The position numbers were made by a program, and so were the translations under genes. From Diphasiastrum complanatum (lineage: Eukaryota; Streptophyta; Lycopodiopsida; Lycopodiales; Lycopodiaceae), in the NCBI GenBank assembly GCA_029204225.1, contig CM055102.1, positions 27,320,922 to 27,384,921 of the forward strand: DNA of 64,000 nucleotides, read 5' to 3'. Below, piece by piece: positions 11,101-22,566 of the stretch (its first letter is position 1; each line of letters starts with the position of its first letter). The notes beneath the pieces were generated by a model, which made no database searches, was not told where the DNA came from, and was given only the letters and a program-made list of their open reading frames with translations.

Positions 11101-11387
11101 ATTCGCATTATTCTTTGGTTGTCCTTTTTCTTGAAACTCTAGTTGATCCTTGTTTAGTTCATTCAGGTTGTTCCAAAAACACTATTTTTAACAACTTTGA
11201 AAAACCATTTTTAAAACTTTTCTACATATGTAGGTTCCATTGAATCAAAAGCATTATTTGAGTCAACTTGAGATACTATAGAGTAGATATGACATCATCA
11301 CTGGCAGGTTGACTTTTAAAATCAATAGAACGAGTAAACTCACTACCTATCTTATTTCCTTTGTCATCCACATGTTTATTTGATTGA

Positions 11388-11573
11388 TCAACTAACACAT
11401 TTTCCTTTGTCAAATATGGCATCTCGAATAGTAATTATCTTTCTTGAGTTGGGATCAAACAACTTATATGACTTGGATGTTAGTGAATATCTAATAAAAT
11501 GCAATAATATGATTTGGATCAAGTTTTCTCCTAGTCTCAACATCACGAATATGAACATATATAGTACATCCAA
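11388..11573 (-). pseudogene. Copia integrase C-terminal remnant
   Basis: A 61-residue frame ends in SYKLFDPNSRKIITIRDAIF, the block at the end of copia integrase just before the linker to RT. It lies upstream (on the minus strand) of the RT remnant at 10121-11100 and belongs to the same element. No catalytic core is found to the right. Confidence 0.7.
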
Positions 11574-11639
11574 AACTACTTAGATGACCAACACAAGGCT
11601 TATGACCAATGGGGAATTAATTGAGTTTTAGAATTGAAC

Positions 11640-13400
11640 TATAACAAGGCAACGGGAAATTAGTTGAGATTGTAAAACATTCTCATACTATAATAGAGCA
11701 ACTAAGGAGATCATTGTAGAAGAGTCAACTAGCCCTAATAAGCAAGAAATGGTTAATCTTATTTGTGCTTAGTGAAATTATGACAATTCTCTTGGTAGTA
11801 ACATTTACAAAAAATACAATATTTTTTATTGTGTTTTGCAAATTACAATGAAAATTGAACTACATTTAATATTTAACTTCTAACATTTTATAAGATTTCA
11901 AAACAAGTAATTGCATCTCTTCTTCTACGATTTCAATTAGTTAAAAATTTTGGGCCTTCTAAATAATGCTTGATTTTTAGAAAAACTAACATTTAATATA
12001 GAGTTTAGTTATTTATTTTTTTAGTGCTAGATATGTGAAGTGTATTTCATAATTTTGATTATGATTGTGTGATTTTTATGTTTCTTCGATACTTCGTTCT
12101 CACAACTTCATTTAGTTTGACTCTTCAACCCTTTTTATAGCAATCTAAAATTCTAGAAGGGTCAAGATATCTCCTTTCTTTAATCTGTCATAAAGTAAGT
12201 AACTGATTTATGGTTTAAAATGCTCCTATTTCAAATCACACAAGCACGAGGTAACACTTCAAGCTAGCTATTCATCAAAAACACATGAATCCATGAAATA
12301 GCCTCTTTCTTGCCCTCTAGGTTTGTTGCTCTATTCAAGCAAATAGATTAGAAAACGACTTGTGCTTTGGCGCACACAAAAATTTACAGAGAGTACAATA
12401 TCATGAACTTCTTGTGTACAATAGACTTAGATGAGGAAAAAGATAATAAGTTACAAATGTAATGTACAAGTAGTTGGCAAATCATTTCTAACCTCTACGT
12501 TGCTCCGTCTTATTTAGAAAGACCTAAACAAGGCAAAACGTTGAAGGGAATTGCTTTCCATCACTATGATATCCTTTTGTTGACTTAGTTCTTAGGACTT
12601 GTCTCCCGGTGCATATGGAACGCCCCTGCTTCAAGAAGTCCTACAGACAATAAAACATGTGTATCAGCAATTTAAGTTTCATACATTTCGATCCGGAAGT
12701 ATCTCTAAGGTATTGTCAAAAGGACATCAACAACTTTGCAATAATTGACTCTATCCAGAGAGTTTCCATAACAGCTTTAAATGCAACTATGTTGGAAATG
12801 TCAAAAGCACATTGACAACTTTACAATTCGTAGTTGATTTTAATGCCATGATGAAGTTTTTTGTATTATCTTGTATGTCCTTCCTACGAGCACAAGAAAA
12901 ATTTAGCTCCGAACCATTATTCGAAGAAAGCGCATGTCAACCATTAAGCTCATGTTGGAGCTATTCCCTCTTGTATGTTCACATTTTTGTGCAATTTATT
13001 GAAGTAACTAAAACGTCTCACCTCAAGTGATGGAAAGGAAGTCTTTGCCGAAAAGTCACTGTTTGAAGGACTACGGTGAGTTTTAATTACAGAAACAAGA
13101 TCCTGAACTTCAGCAAAAGCGGGTATGTTCAACTTCAAGGATATCATTCGAAAGACAGCTAAAACCAAGCCATTCACGCATACGAAAATAGGGCCGCATG
13201 CAAATATAAACAAAAAAAGAGTTGCTTGATGCATTAGTAGGATGTAACTCGAAGGTCAGAATGGAACAAGCAATGGATTTACCAAGCAAGATATAAGAAC
13301 AGAGAAAGTGTGAGCAAACTTAAGATGGATGAAAGAAAGACACTTTACAAACTTGGAAGCAAGCAATTGAGCATGAACGGCAAGACAAATAATCGCAAAC
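11640..13400. other. Sequence 3' of the J-protein gene, no gene
   Basis: AT-rich. It presumably includes the 3' untranslated region and downstream flank of the minus-strand J-protein gene. A minus frame at 12950-13234 has no recognisable domain. No repeats or RNA genes were seen. Confidence 0.4.
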
Positions 13401-13405
13401 AAGAC

Positions 13406-13966
13406 TCACCAGCATTGATCTGTCTCCCAGTTGCAGCCGGCCCTCCATTCCCCCCGCCAGTTTCTAAATGCCATCACATCTCTGGAGCCAGAAGCTTTTT
13501 GTATTTGGTAGTCATACAGAGCTCTTGACTCTGGATCTTTCAAAACACTGTAAGCGTCGTAAGCTTCCATGAACTTCCTTTGGTACTCCTCTAGTTGATT
13601 TGGAGATGCAAGATCTGGATGAAACGCCTTCGCTATCCTTCTGAATGACTCTTTTAATTCGTTGTCTGTGACGTCCTCTGGTACTCCTAAAACATTATAG
13701 TGAGTTATGGACCTCTTTTCTTGCATAGTCATCCGTGCGCGTCCCTGTGTTGCTTGCGCAGGGCATAATCTTGGTTTTTGTTGCCACCAATAACATGCAC
13801 CCGAGTTTCGACTTACCTTCAGATGTCGAAAATCCCTAGTCTTCGCAGATGAAGCGGCTGATTCTATTGAGCAGCAGGCGGCGCTCTCCGGGCATCGGAA
13901 GAAGAAGAATTGCATTGGCAACGGGCACTGGATGTGTCTCAGCAAGGAAATAGCAGCCGTTTCCAT
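13406..13966 (-). CDS. Small plastid-type J-domain (DnaJ) protein
   Basis: A 186-residue single-exon frame. Residues 1-75 or so are rich in Ser, Ala, Cys, Arg and Lys with few acidic residues, as in a chloroplast transit peptide. Residues 89-154 form a J domain: the THYNVLGVP start, a KESFRRIAKAF helix, the HPD motif at 116-118 that stimulates the Hsp70 ATPase, and a DAYSVLKDPESRALYD end. The last seven residues, WETDQCW, are the C-terminal signature of small plastid J proteins of the J11 type, which argues that this stop is the real one. There is no zinc-finger or client-binding domain. A partner chloroplast Hsp70 is inferred. Met79 is a shorter alternative start. It is the only intact host gene here. 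Confidence 0.9.
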   Translation of the reverse strand: METAAISLLRHIQCPLPMQFFFFRCPESAACCSIESAASSAKTRDFRHLKVSRNSGACYWWQQKPRLCPAQATQGRARMTMQEKRSITHYNVLGVPEDVTDNELKESFRRIAKAFHPDLASPNQLEEYQRKFMEAYDAYSVLKDPESRALYDYQIQKASGSRDVMAFRNWRGEWRAGCNWETDQCW

Positions 13967-14053
13967 TTCAGAAAAAGCACATATCCGGTTTCTTGTTTGG
14001 TTTATCTGTGTTCTAAACCTTGCACAAAGAACCTAATCTGATGTTTAGCTTTT

Positions 14054-14076
14054 GGGCTAAATTATATCATCATTAT
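14054..14076 (-). promoter_or_regulatory. Possible TATA region of the J-protein gene
   Basis: The minus strand carries GATATAATTTAG about 90-100 bases upstream of the start codon, a plausible TATA element. This rests on sequence and distance alone. Confidence 0.35.
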
Positions 14077-14216
14077 GCGTTTTTGATACATTACAGATTG
14101 TAGTACCATAGCATAAATGCGAGCATTTCACTTATCTCGTTACGCTCTGGAATTTATCTTCGAAAGTGGATGCTGTGGAGTGAAAATATTCCGTTTCTTG
14201 ATCATAAAAGGTGCAA

Positions 14217-14312
14217 AAACACGTAAACGTATATCCGCTCCAAAGTGTAAAAATACGAAAAACGTAACCGCTCCAAAAGATGAACAAACACGAAAACGTA
14301 TCCGCTACAAAT
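14217..14312. repeat. 34-bp tandem repeat upstream of the J-protein gene
   Basis: Three copies (starting 14217, 14251, 14285) of a unit of the type AAACACGAAAACGTATCCGC followed by TCCAAA. Each carries an ACGT core, the core of many plant bZIP sites. They lie 250-350 bases upstream of the start codon. Confidence 0.8.
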
Positions 14313-14795
14313 TGTTGAGACAAGTTTCAGCACCTCAGATCCATTTCAGCATCGTTCAAGATATCAAAGACAGCAAAGCTCCTGCTCTCTTCTCACCCTA
14401 TCCAAGCCCGAAAACCACAGATCCGTACTGGTTTCATGAAACCGCGCTTCCTTAAACCCCAAAAAAGATGAAAGCATCTGATAGTCCCCAGATGCAGTGC
14501 AATTACATATACTATTCGAGATGCATATGAGCACACAGACGGTGCAGAGCAGATGCTTTTTCTGTGGCGTTTCTCCCTCAGATAAAACTAAATCCAGGAA
14601 TCTTGTGAAATCAAAGCAGATCTTCCCAAAATTAAACCAGATCCTTCACAAAATCAATCAGCAGCAGCAGCAACAGCCAGAGTCAGATATGGCTGGCGGA
14701 AGCGATCCAGGATCCTTAATTTCATCGTCTTTCCTTCTCCTTCACGATCCTCCTCAGTTTATCATCCATTCTGAGCACCCCTGCATATCTCTCCT

Positions 14796-14805
14796 GCCAC
14801 GTGGC
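14796..14805. promoter_or_regulatory. Perfect G-box
   Basis: GCCACGTGGC, a 10-bp palindrome containing the CACGTG core bound by plant bZIP and bHLH factors, about 830 bases upstream of the J-protein gene. Whether it acts on that gene is inference. Confidence 0.5.
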
Positions 14806-14909
14806 GCTCATCGCCTGGCTGGCGCTTACATGTCCAACGCGGCAATTGGATGGGTGGGGTGGGGGCGTGGTTATGACACGTCATCAGGTGGTAGGAGATC
14901 CCATCTAGT

Positions 14910-14934
14910 GGGGGGGGGGGGGGGGGGGGGGGGG
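14910..14934 (+). repeat. 25-nt G homopolymer
   Basis: An unbroken run of 25 G, able to form G-quadruplexes. The length is prone to sequencing error. Confidence 0.8.
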
Positions 14935-15120
14935 TTCATACAGGGAGCATGGCCATATCTATATCACCTAATTTTCATTAAAACAATAACATTCATATTA
15001 AATAATGCCATTGTGAGGCCAAATTCAAATTCAACTTACTAATTTTATTCTTGTATATTATATAACCTAGACAAGCTAAAAAGATCTCATTTGTTTTTTT
15101 TCACAAATGATGTGATGTGT

Positions 15121-15237
15121 TGTAATTCTCAACTCTCAAAGTACGAAGGACTCATTGGTTGTAATTTTCAACTCTCAAAGTCTAAAGAGTTCATTACATG
15201 TGATTTTCAGCTTGCAAAGTACAACCAACTCATAAAT
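15121..15237. repeat. 39-bp tandem repeat, three copies
   Basis: Units start at 15121, 15160 and 15199. Each reads TGTAATTCTCAACTCTCAAA-like sequence followed by an (A/T)CTCATT-like end. The third is the most diverged. Confidence 0.8.
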
Positions 15238-15289
15238 GGAGTCTTGAAAATGAAGCTCGAGCCTCCCATATGTTAACGCGCTAGGCCAT

Positions 15290-16190
15290 TCTTGTGTAAG
15301 GTGGCACAAAGTTGAGGATTCGCGGTGCTGGAGGCCCCACATACTCAAGCTCTGTACCCAATCTTTGCCATATGGCATGCAATCATGTTGTGGGTCCCAC
15401 AGTGAAGCGGTAGGCCATTTTTGTGCCAAGTGGCATGAATTCATTGATCATAGATTATTGTTGGCCCCACATGTTAAAGTTTTATTCTAGGATTGTTCAA
15501 TGTGGCAAAACATAATTTACCCAATCTTTTTCGCATTACAACAATGTCTATTCCTTTCTTAATAACTTATGTGCACTCTGAACAATTTACGACTCATGTC
15601 TTACAATTTCTAGAGCTAAATCTTTTGTTCATTTTTAGCTTTGCCATGGTGGCTACAAGCGATAAGCTGTTGTGGAGACTTTTAACGCTGTTGTGGAGAT
15701 TTGTTAAAAGTTGCGCTGTCACTCTCACTCTTAGGTGCATTTGAGCATTAAAATGAGTTTTTTAGATTTGTTAATTCTTACAAAATGCAATCTTCATTTC
15801 AATTTTCAAAATTTTAATGATTTGAATTTCCTATGCAAGGCAAAGCTTCTTGTGATGTATAGATATCTCACCTTGTTTTTTCTCTCATCCTATTGACTTT
15901 CCTTTCTTTTTGTCTTGCATGCATGGTTTGTATCATTGTTGGACCCACACAACCAAATACAAGGTAGATAATGCTTTGCAAGAGTTGGCGTTGACGACTA
16001 CATTCTATCCCATTGGTGCTTGGCTTTTTATGTATGGTTCATATTGATGTTGGCCCTACATAAGCACATAATAATATGCTTGAAAATTTTGGTTTAGTTG
16101 ATCAAATCTCCATACGCTACATTCTTTTGTTTTGGAGCTTGGCATGGCATGAATGATTTATGTCATAGTTGACCCTATGAGGGAAATTAG
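15290..16190. repeat. Degenerate repeated motif region
   Basis: A motif of the type TTGGCATGCATGG followed 15-25 bases later by TTGGCCCCACA recurs at about 15310, 15370, 15430, 15915, 16020 and 16138. The last three are 106-119 bp apart. It looks like an old, diverged tandem repeat. There is no coding potential. Confidence 0.45.
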
Positions 16191-18645
16191 ATGGCTGGAC
16201 AAAACATTGTTGGTGATAAAATCTCAATAGCTCAATTATGGTAAGGTTTTGGGACCAAATGCAAGGCTTACTTATTTGAAAAATTTACTAGGGTGTTTCT
16301 CACATAAAGTCTTAGGGACCATATTGCATAGATAGTTATAAGTCATGTATAAAGTATTTGAAAATTTTTTGGCAACATACTCCAACTAAATCGAGTTCAT
16401 GCACAAAGCTATTTCATCAAAAAATCACTTTACAACTTTGTGGAACTTTATAATCTAAAAGACAACATAGAGCAAAACTAATGTGAAGAGTGGCCAAGTT
16501 TCCTAATAAATTGCCTCCAACATTACACAACCCAACATAGTTGTAAGCCATAGAAACCAAATCACCATGAGATGACAACTTTGCTAGATCCTTCAAACAC
16601 AAACTTGACCTGATATTTTCCATATCTATTGCAATTAACAACCATTTCAAAACATGGCAACTATGCTTGGGCACTCTCCAATGTGACTGTGGAAGAATGT
16701 AACCCACTTTGCATCTAAGTGCTTATTTAACAAAACCAATTCTCTAGTATTAACATTGGCTATTATGTTGTAATGAGTAAGTAAATCTTTCGATGATACA
16801 CAATCCTTGTCTAGACATGCATTCCTTTTGCTATGGATCAACATAAACAAACACGTTCAATCACATCCTCTCCCTTCAATAGATGTCTACTGATCAAGAG
16901 AGAAAGATATGCTTCCCACCATATTAAAACTTTGTTGGCATACCATTAAGACCATGCGCCCTATCCTTACTCATATGGCAGAAATCCCTCTTCAATCACT
17001 CTATCTCAAAGGGTAATTAGAGGTTCCGTAGCTTCTTCCTCAACTAGAACTTTCTATGTACAATAATAAGACTCCCAAGAGATGGCTCCATCTCCTTTAA
17101 GATCTTGAAGTTATTGAATTTTTTTTTAGAAAGTCTCCTAAAACTATCTAATTTTCCTAGCTTATCACGTTTATATTAACTTCATAATGTTCTTTATTTA
17201 TTATTTTTTCTTCTCAAAATCATATTGTCCTTTTTAAGCTATCTAAGATAGAAAGTATATGGAGGTCACCATTTTGTGCATAATGTCCTACTCTGACTAC
17301 TCAAACCATTCAAGAGTATAGACACATCTTCTTTGTCTCAAACTCTAGGTGCATAAACTCCAACTAGCCAATATTCTTAGGGAAGGACCCTAAGGAAGCT
17401 TTCATCATACAAAGTTGATTTAAGTACATGAGTTAGTCTATGTCTACAATATAAAGTTGATGTAATTACTTAAGGTTAGGCTTTGTACATGGTTAATATT
17501 TGTGAGCCTTTTGACGAGCCAAATTATAGTATGTGCATGTGTTTTTCATCTCGTAGTTAACATGTAGTTAGCATAAAATGTTTTATAATTAACTTGACAC
17601 CTGGAATGGTTCTATCAAATCTAGTAGAGTGGCGAAAGTCTTTTCTCAATTTATAGTATAATAAAAAAGAGCTGCATCTCCTCTCCATATAGTTCATGGA
17701 TTTGCAGGTATCTTCATACACACCATTTTGAGAAAAAGTTGGGTGTACTATGCTCAAGTGAGCTCTTTCATTAAAATACCATCCATTGGTACTGAACCTT
17801 TTGATTGTAATATCAATTTTCTCTCAATTTGTGCTTTCAATGTAATGTCATTGGTATGAATATTTATTCTTAGTGGATTACAATGTGATTGAATTTTTTG
17901 ATCATCAATCCAACAACAACACACATTTGGAACTATATCGTAGAAGGAGATTTGCTAATTTGCACTCATGCGCACAAGAAACACTATTAGAACAGAGTAT
18001 CCTATGTGGGAATTGCAAACATCACTAGACATCTCCAATTATTATCCAGGTCACTATGATAATAATCCAAAGTGTGTCACTCTTTTTGAGTTGCCATAGA
18101 CATTATTCACAAATTTAATAGATGGTCATAATTTTTCTTTTCAAATTTTTTATTCAAATCATATGATCAAAAAACTTTCTACCACATCAATAGTAACTTT
18201 TTTAAAACATTTATGAACAAACTTACGTAACAAAAACCGCAATAAGTGGTTCTAGTTGTGGAAAACATATTTTAGCCATTGTTTTGAACAAGAGAATGTT
18301 AAGATTCACCAATGATAAGACCTTTGGTTAAACCATTAGAACTAGAATCTGGTTTAAATTTCCAAGTAAAACACGATGACATTTGTTTTGGGACTTTGAC
18401 CTAAAAAAGAGTAATCTTTTTTGGTGTTTTTTAATGGTCCTAGTTCTAGGCCAAAATCATGGATTTTTTTAATAAATCTCTAAATTTTGTTTTTTCAAAA
18501 AATCCAAAAAATGCATATTATAAATAAAGAACTACAAGTTTTTTGTTGCAAACTTCATAAAGCCATCATAATTACAAATGAAATAATAACTCGAAATCCC
18601 ATTGAAATACAAAACAACTTAAATTATATTTGCACATTCTTTTTT
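16191..18645. other. AT-rich sequence, no gene recognised
   Basis: Short minus frames at 16417-16850 and 17557-17757 match no family I know and are not conserved-looking. The left end of the transposon module should lie in or near 18200-18645, but no terminal inverted repeat could be found by eye. Confidence 0.35.
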
Positions 18646-21600
18646 TTAAAGTACATTTTCTAAGGAATTTTCACTGATGCATCTCAATTCAGAACTTGAC
18701 ATGTTCTCAACACTCTCGTTTTCAGCTGATGAAGTGGAAGACCCATCTTCGTCATCAGAGTCAACTGACATATCTTCCTTAGAATCCGTGTCTAATGTTG
18801 ACAAAAAACCTTGTAAATCAGCTTTTCTCTGTTGATGATGAGTGGAGGATGATGGTTTTTCCAGTAATCCATGTCGTTCTTTCAATATAGGTATAGTTGA
18901 CTTTCGTAGATGATTGGTCATTGTTAATTCAAAATTAAATGCCAAACATCTACATCTTGTAGATTCAAATCGTCGACTCTTGGTTGATTTTTTGGCAGTA
19001 TCTTTCTCTTGCCCTTTGGATCTACTTGCAACATTGTGAGTTCGTACCTTCCCAAAAAAGCATTCGTTGAAGTGGTGCGCAACCAATGGACATGTAGTAC
19101 TTTTGTTTGATTGCTATTTTGAATAAGACTAAGTACTTTGGCAATCCAAAATGGATGTCCTCCATTGTTTTCTGAAGCTAGAAGTGGAACAAGGCTTCCA
19201 ATTTGGATTTCATTCAAATCACCACACCATTTCATTTTTGCAGCTTTTACACACCCACATAAATTTCACGTTCCTCACCTTGCACAAGCTGCAAGAAATC
19301 ATTATCTCGAGGAAGATATGAAGTTTCGACAATTGTAGTTGATGTTCCTAATTTATGAGGCCAATGAAATTTTTCAGTTGTTGATGTATGTTCGAGATTG
19401 AGCAAATCGATTTTTTGTTCCTCGAAAAAGTCCCAATGTTGATCAAACTCATCAAAAAAATGATAAGCTGCATGAATATCTGATTCCAAAAAATATAATG
19501 AGGGAAATGGATCAATCTCACGATGTTCTCTTTGCGCCTTTTGTTCTTCTAGCAAGAACTTCAAGGGAGACAACACAACAATCTTGATTTGAGTCGATGG
19601 AATACTAAGCAAAAATCGAACTCCTTCAAGAGGTAGCCATGAAACTGAATCTGAAAATAGTTTGTCCCATAATAATATAATGTCTGATTCGTTACATTTG
19701 ATTTTATACTAGTGTTGAAAGCTAATATCATTAATATTAGCTACGCATTGCTCTGTTTCATTGGACGCCTTAACATAATCACGAAAATCATATGTGTATC
19801 TGATTAATGACACGTTTGGCTTTGGCACATACGATTTCTCAACAATGCTTTGAAGCCTTGGTAAAGAAAATGCTTTCTTGCGTCTCAACCTCTTAGAAAA
19901 GCAACTAAACATTTGATCAATTTGATCGTGGGCTACCAACAAAAATCCTATTTTTATTTTTTTGAAATTCTTTTCTCCACTAGCATGGACAAGTATGCCA
20001 AAACAGTTTGGTTTTTATTTTTCCTAGCAGTGTTGTCAAGCTCCAAATAAAGTATTTCTGGAAGATTTTCACCAAATTCGCAAATTATCTTATGTACAAT
20101 GGTGATCGTCAAATTTGGATCGTTTCGAATATTGGGATAATTAAAAAAGACCTTGGACTCTCAAGTGCCATTAAACACAAGTGCTCCAACGAGATGAACC
20201 TGAATAGAATCTGCCTCGTTCAAATTTTTGGGCACTCTGACAAAATGAGACAACATTGTTTTCTTCTGATCCATGCCATCAATAACAAGGCCCAGATATT
20301 TTTGTGGATATTCCAAACATTTTTTTTCGATGCTTTGCCAACTTTTGTCTTTCAACTGTTTGTTGATCCCTATGCAGTTGAAGAGCTTTTGCAGCATCCA
20401 CTAAAAATACAATGATTCACTTATTTAATAGAATAAAGATCATACCATAATGATATTAAAAAAGATTGCAACTTAAATTTTTTCAAAACAAAAAGTATTA
20501 AAATGAAAGACAAATTTGATTAATATTTACCTTTCTCATCATTGGTCTTTGCAAGTTGTTTTGTAGACTTTAAAAACTCGCAAGTGGAGCATACTGTCAT
20601 TCATGTTTTTTTAAAAATATTTATCAGTCCAAAATCTCTTTTCCAAATTCGAAAAAAATATGAAACTCGAATATGGAACATTTTTTGTTTTGGCAAACTC
20701 TTTGTACATCAAAAATAATTTTAATTTTGTAAAATTATCTAGCAAGTGAGAATATAAGAAATTAGGCAATTTCTCTCCATGCACATCTATGAAATGTTTT
20801 AGCCAAGCAGTTGTATTTAAAGCATCTGGAGAAACAGTTCGACCTTGTAACGATCCCGTAATGTTGGGTCTTTCTGAAGTCGTGCATGCATTCGTTGAAG
20901 CCGTGAGTTTCCGATTGCGTGAACTGCTTTGTAATCTTTGCAACAAACCTCCAAAGCATTTAAAAAATACAAAAATGAGTTTTGTCCAGCCTCACTGTTA
21001 CACACAAATAGTAATTTCTCTCATCCTTACTTCGTAAAAAGAAGTTTGATCTTAATTTTTCAATTTTTCTGATACTCAGCTTTTGCAAACAACAGGATGA
21101 GCAGCAAATAATATTCTGTATCTTTCGAATCTCAGATTTTGTAATCAACTGTTTTTTACGATTCGTTAAATCAGGTGAGGATCTCAAGTCTCTCTTGTAT
21201 TTTTCTTTTTGTTTGGAGTCTGATCTATAAATTGAACTTGTAACACTAGTAGGTGCTTGAACTGGTTGATAATGTGTTAGAATTTCATGACTCGAAATTC
21301 TGGCTCCAACCTCAAAATGTTCTGGACCCTCAGAAGGTTCTAAATTTTCAACGAATATAGGCCTTTTAGATTTAACACAATGAACATCACTTTGAGAAGG
21401 TCTCCTACGAACATGAGGAAAGCTTGAACGTTGCGGATCAACAGACTTACGCAGACTGTTGATTTACTAGAATCAGTAACTGAGTTAATTGAAGCTTTTG
21501 ACTCATCACTCAACGATTCAACTTGTTCAAAAAAACAATGTTCTAATTGTGTAGAGCTTGTATCTGAAGAGGAGGACAAGGTCGAAAGATTTGACACAAG

Positions 21601-21822
21601 TTGAGTTACGGACGTCATTTCTTGAAAAGTACTTGCGTGAGGAATTTCAGAAGATGAACGGGTAAATGATGATGATGTCACATCATTTATGAAAATATGT
21701 TGAGAATCAGGAGTGACTTTATAGAAAAAGCTTTCATTGGAAATATCAGATGAAGATGATGCACTTGTTGCAACGTATTGAGTTACAACTACTGGAATAG
21801 AAGAGGTAGAACTACTTGACAT
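18646..21822 (-). pseudogene. DDE-type transposase (DUF7869-like), decayed
   Basis: A broken minus-strand gene of roughly 1,000 codons. The Ser-rich N-terminus starts at 21822. Next come a CCSSCCL Cys block near 21090, a VCCKDYKAVHAIG block near 20920, a WLKHFIDVHGEKLP block near 20780, and a CSTCEFL Cys pair near 20575. After an intron there is a core with VIDGMDQ (Asp at 20278), LELDNTARKNKNQ (Asp at 20035) and AHDQIDQMFS near 19910. These three acidic blocks in this order fit an RNase-H-fold transposase of the DUF7869 group. That family name is from memory and needs a profile search. The C-terminus (18924-19235) has a PFWIAKVL to VHWLR block like a chromo or BAH-type module, then an acidic Ser-rich tail. 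Frameshifts near 19090, 19240, 20160, 20325 and 20800 and stops between make it inactive. Confidence 0.72.
20401..20530 (-). other. Intron in the transposase gene
   Basis: On the minus strand a GTAAATATT donor follows AATGATGAGAAAG and a TATTTTTAG acceptor precedes TGGATGCTGC. Joining across 130 bp keeps one frame and makes a continuous stretch with the C-x2-C pair, then H and ERQK residues. The interval is AT-rich, as in plant introns. Confidence 0.65.
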
Positions 21823-22079
21823 CGTAACCTTAAAAAATATTCTAACTATGTACTTATGCTAAGCATAGACCCGTTAAAATAGTTAACACATAAAATTGAA
21901 TGTGCTCCACAAACTTAACTGCAACCTATGTTGGTCATAGAACAAATAAAAAGCTATGTGAACCTCAATAGATGGAAACAAGAAAAACAACTAAATGCAA
22001 ATGAGCAACAAGCCTAGAAAGTAACTGGTTAATTGAAATTTCCAATGGCTACCATGCCTTAAATATTGTTTGGCAGCAT

Positions 22080-22131
22080 CCTTAGGGTTAGGGTTGACCC
22101 AAGAGTAGGTTTAGGATTAGGTTTAGGTTTG
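22080..22131. repeat. Interstitial telomere-like repeat
   Basis: TTAGGGTTAGGG near 22083, then AGGTTTAGGATTAGGTTTAG at 22106. Variants of the plant telomere unit TTTAGGG, also the sequence of the promoter telo-box. Too short to be a telomere remnant with certainty. Confidence 0.6.
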
Positions 22132-22367
22132 GACGGTCCCGGCTTAGACTCGAGGTCGGCGTGACGTGAGGTGAGTCGTGGCAATTCGGCCCCGACGCAA
22201 GCTCGAGGTCGGCGAGAAGTGAGTTGAGTCTCATGCTCCAAATCGGCGTGAGGCGAGGGTCTGGAAAAAAAAATTATTTAAGGACCGTAGTCCAAGCATA
22301 ACTCACCTCATCTGTGAATTCAGAATCACACATGCTGCCAGAGCTCTCGCTGCGACAAAGTCACGGA

Positions 22368-22382
22368 TTTTTATAGTATATT
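22368..22382 (+). promoter_or_regulatory. Possible TATA box of the methyltransferase gene
   Basis: TTTTTATAGTATAT at the 3' edge of the GC-richer island, facing the plus-strand gene. No transcript evidence. Confidence 0.35.
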
Positions 22383-22566
22383 GCATACGTTCTCGCTCAC
22401 ACATTTCTTGACGGTAAGATTATTGTCATTTTTTAACTTTGTTCTATGCTTAGCATGGGTACTAATTTTTTGCATTACTAAATATTCAGGTTTTAGCTAG
22501 TGTTCATCTTCTTAAAACTTGGGTGACCTATGCTCAGCATAGGTGGCTGCACGAGTCCTCTCCTCT

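Larger units (their letters stand above)
21823..22440. promoter_or_regulatory. Divergent intergenic region of the module
   Basis: It lies between the transposase start (minus) and the methyltransferase side (plus). A GC-richer island at 22079-22370, unlike the AT-rich surroundings, holds three diverged copies of a TCGGCGTGAGGTGAG-like unit (22155, 22206, 22243) and telomere-like repeats. It is a likely bidirectional promoter, by position only. Confidence 0.5.

Noticed and set aside
12950..13234. 94-residue minus-strand ORF downstream of the J-protein gene
   Set aside because: No domain and hydrophobic composition; more likely 3' flank or untranslated region.
14117..14455. 112-residue plus-strand ORF
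   Set aside because: It is built on the 34-bp tandem repeat and basic low-complexity sequence, with no recognisable domain.
14497..15042. 181-residue ORF with a Gly run
   Set aside because: The Gly tract is the poly-G run, the rest has no domain, and the region looks like upstream regulatory sequence of the J-protein gene.
16417..16850. Two overlapping minus-strand ORFs
   Set aside because: No family resemblance; considered as PPR repeats but the helical repeat pattern is not there.
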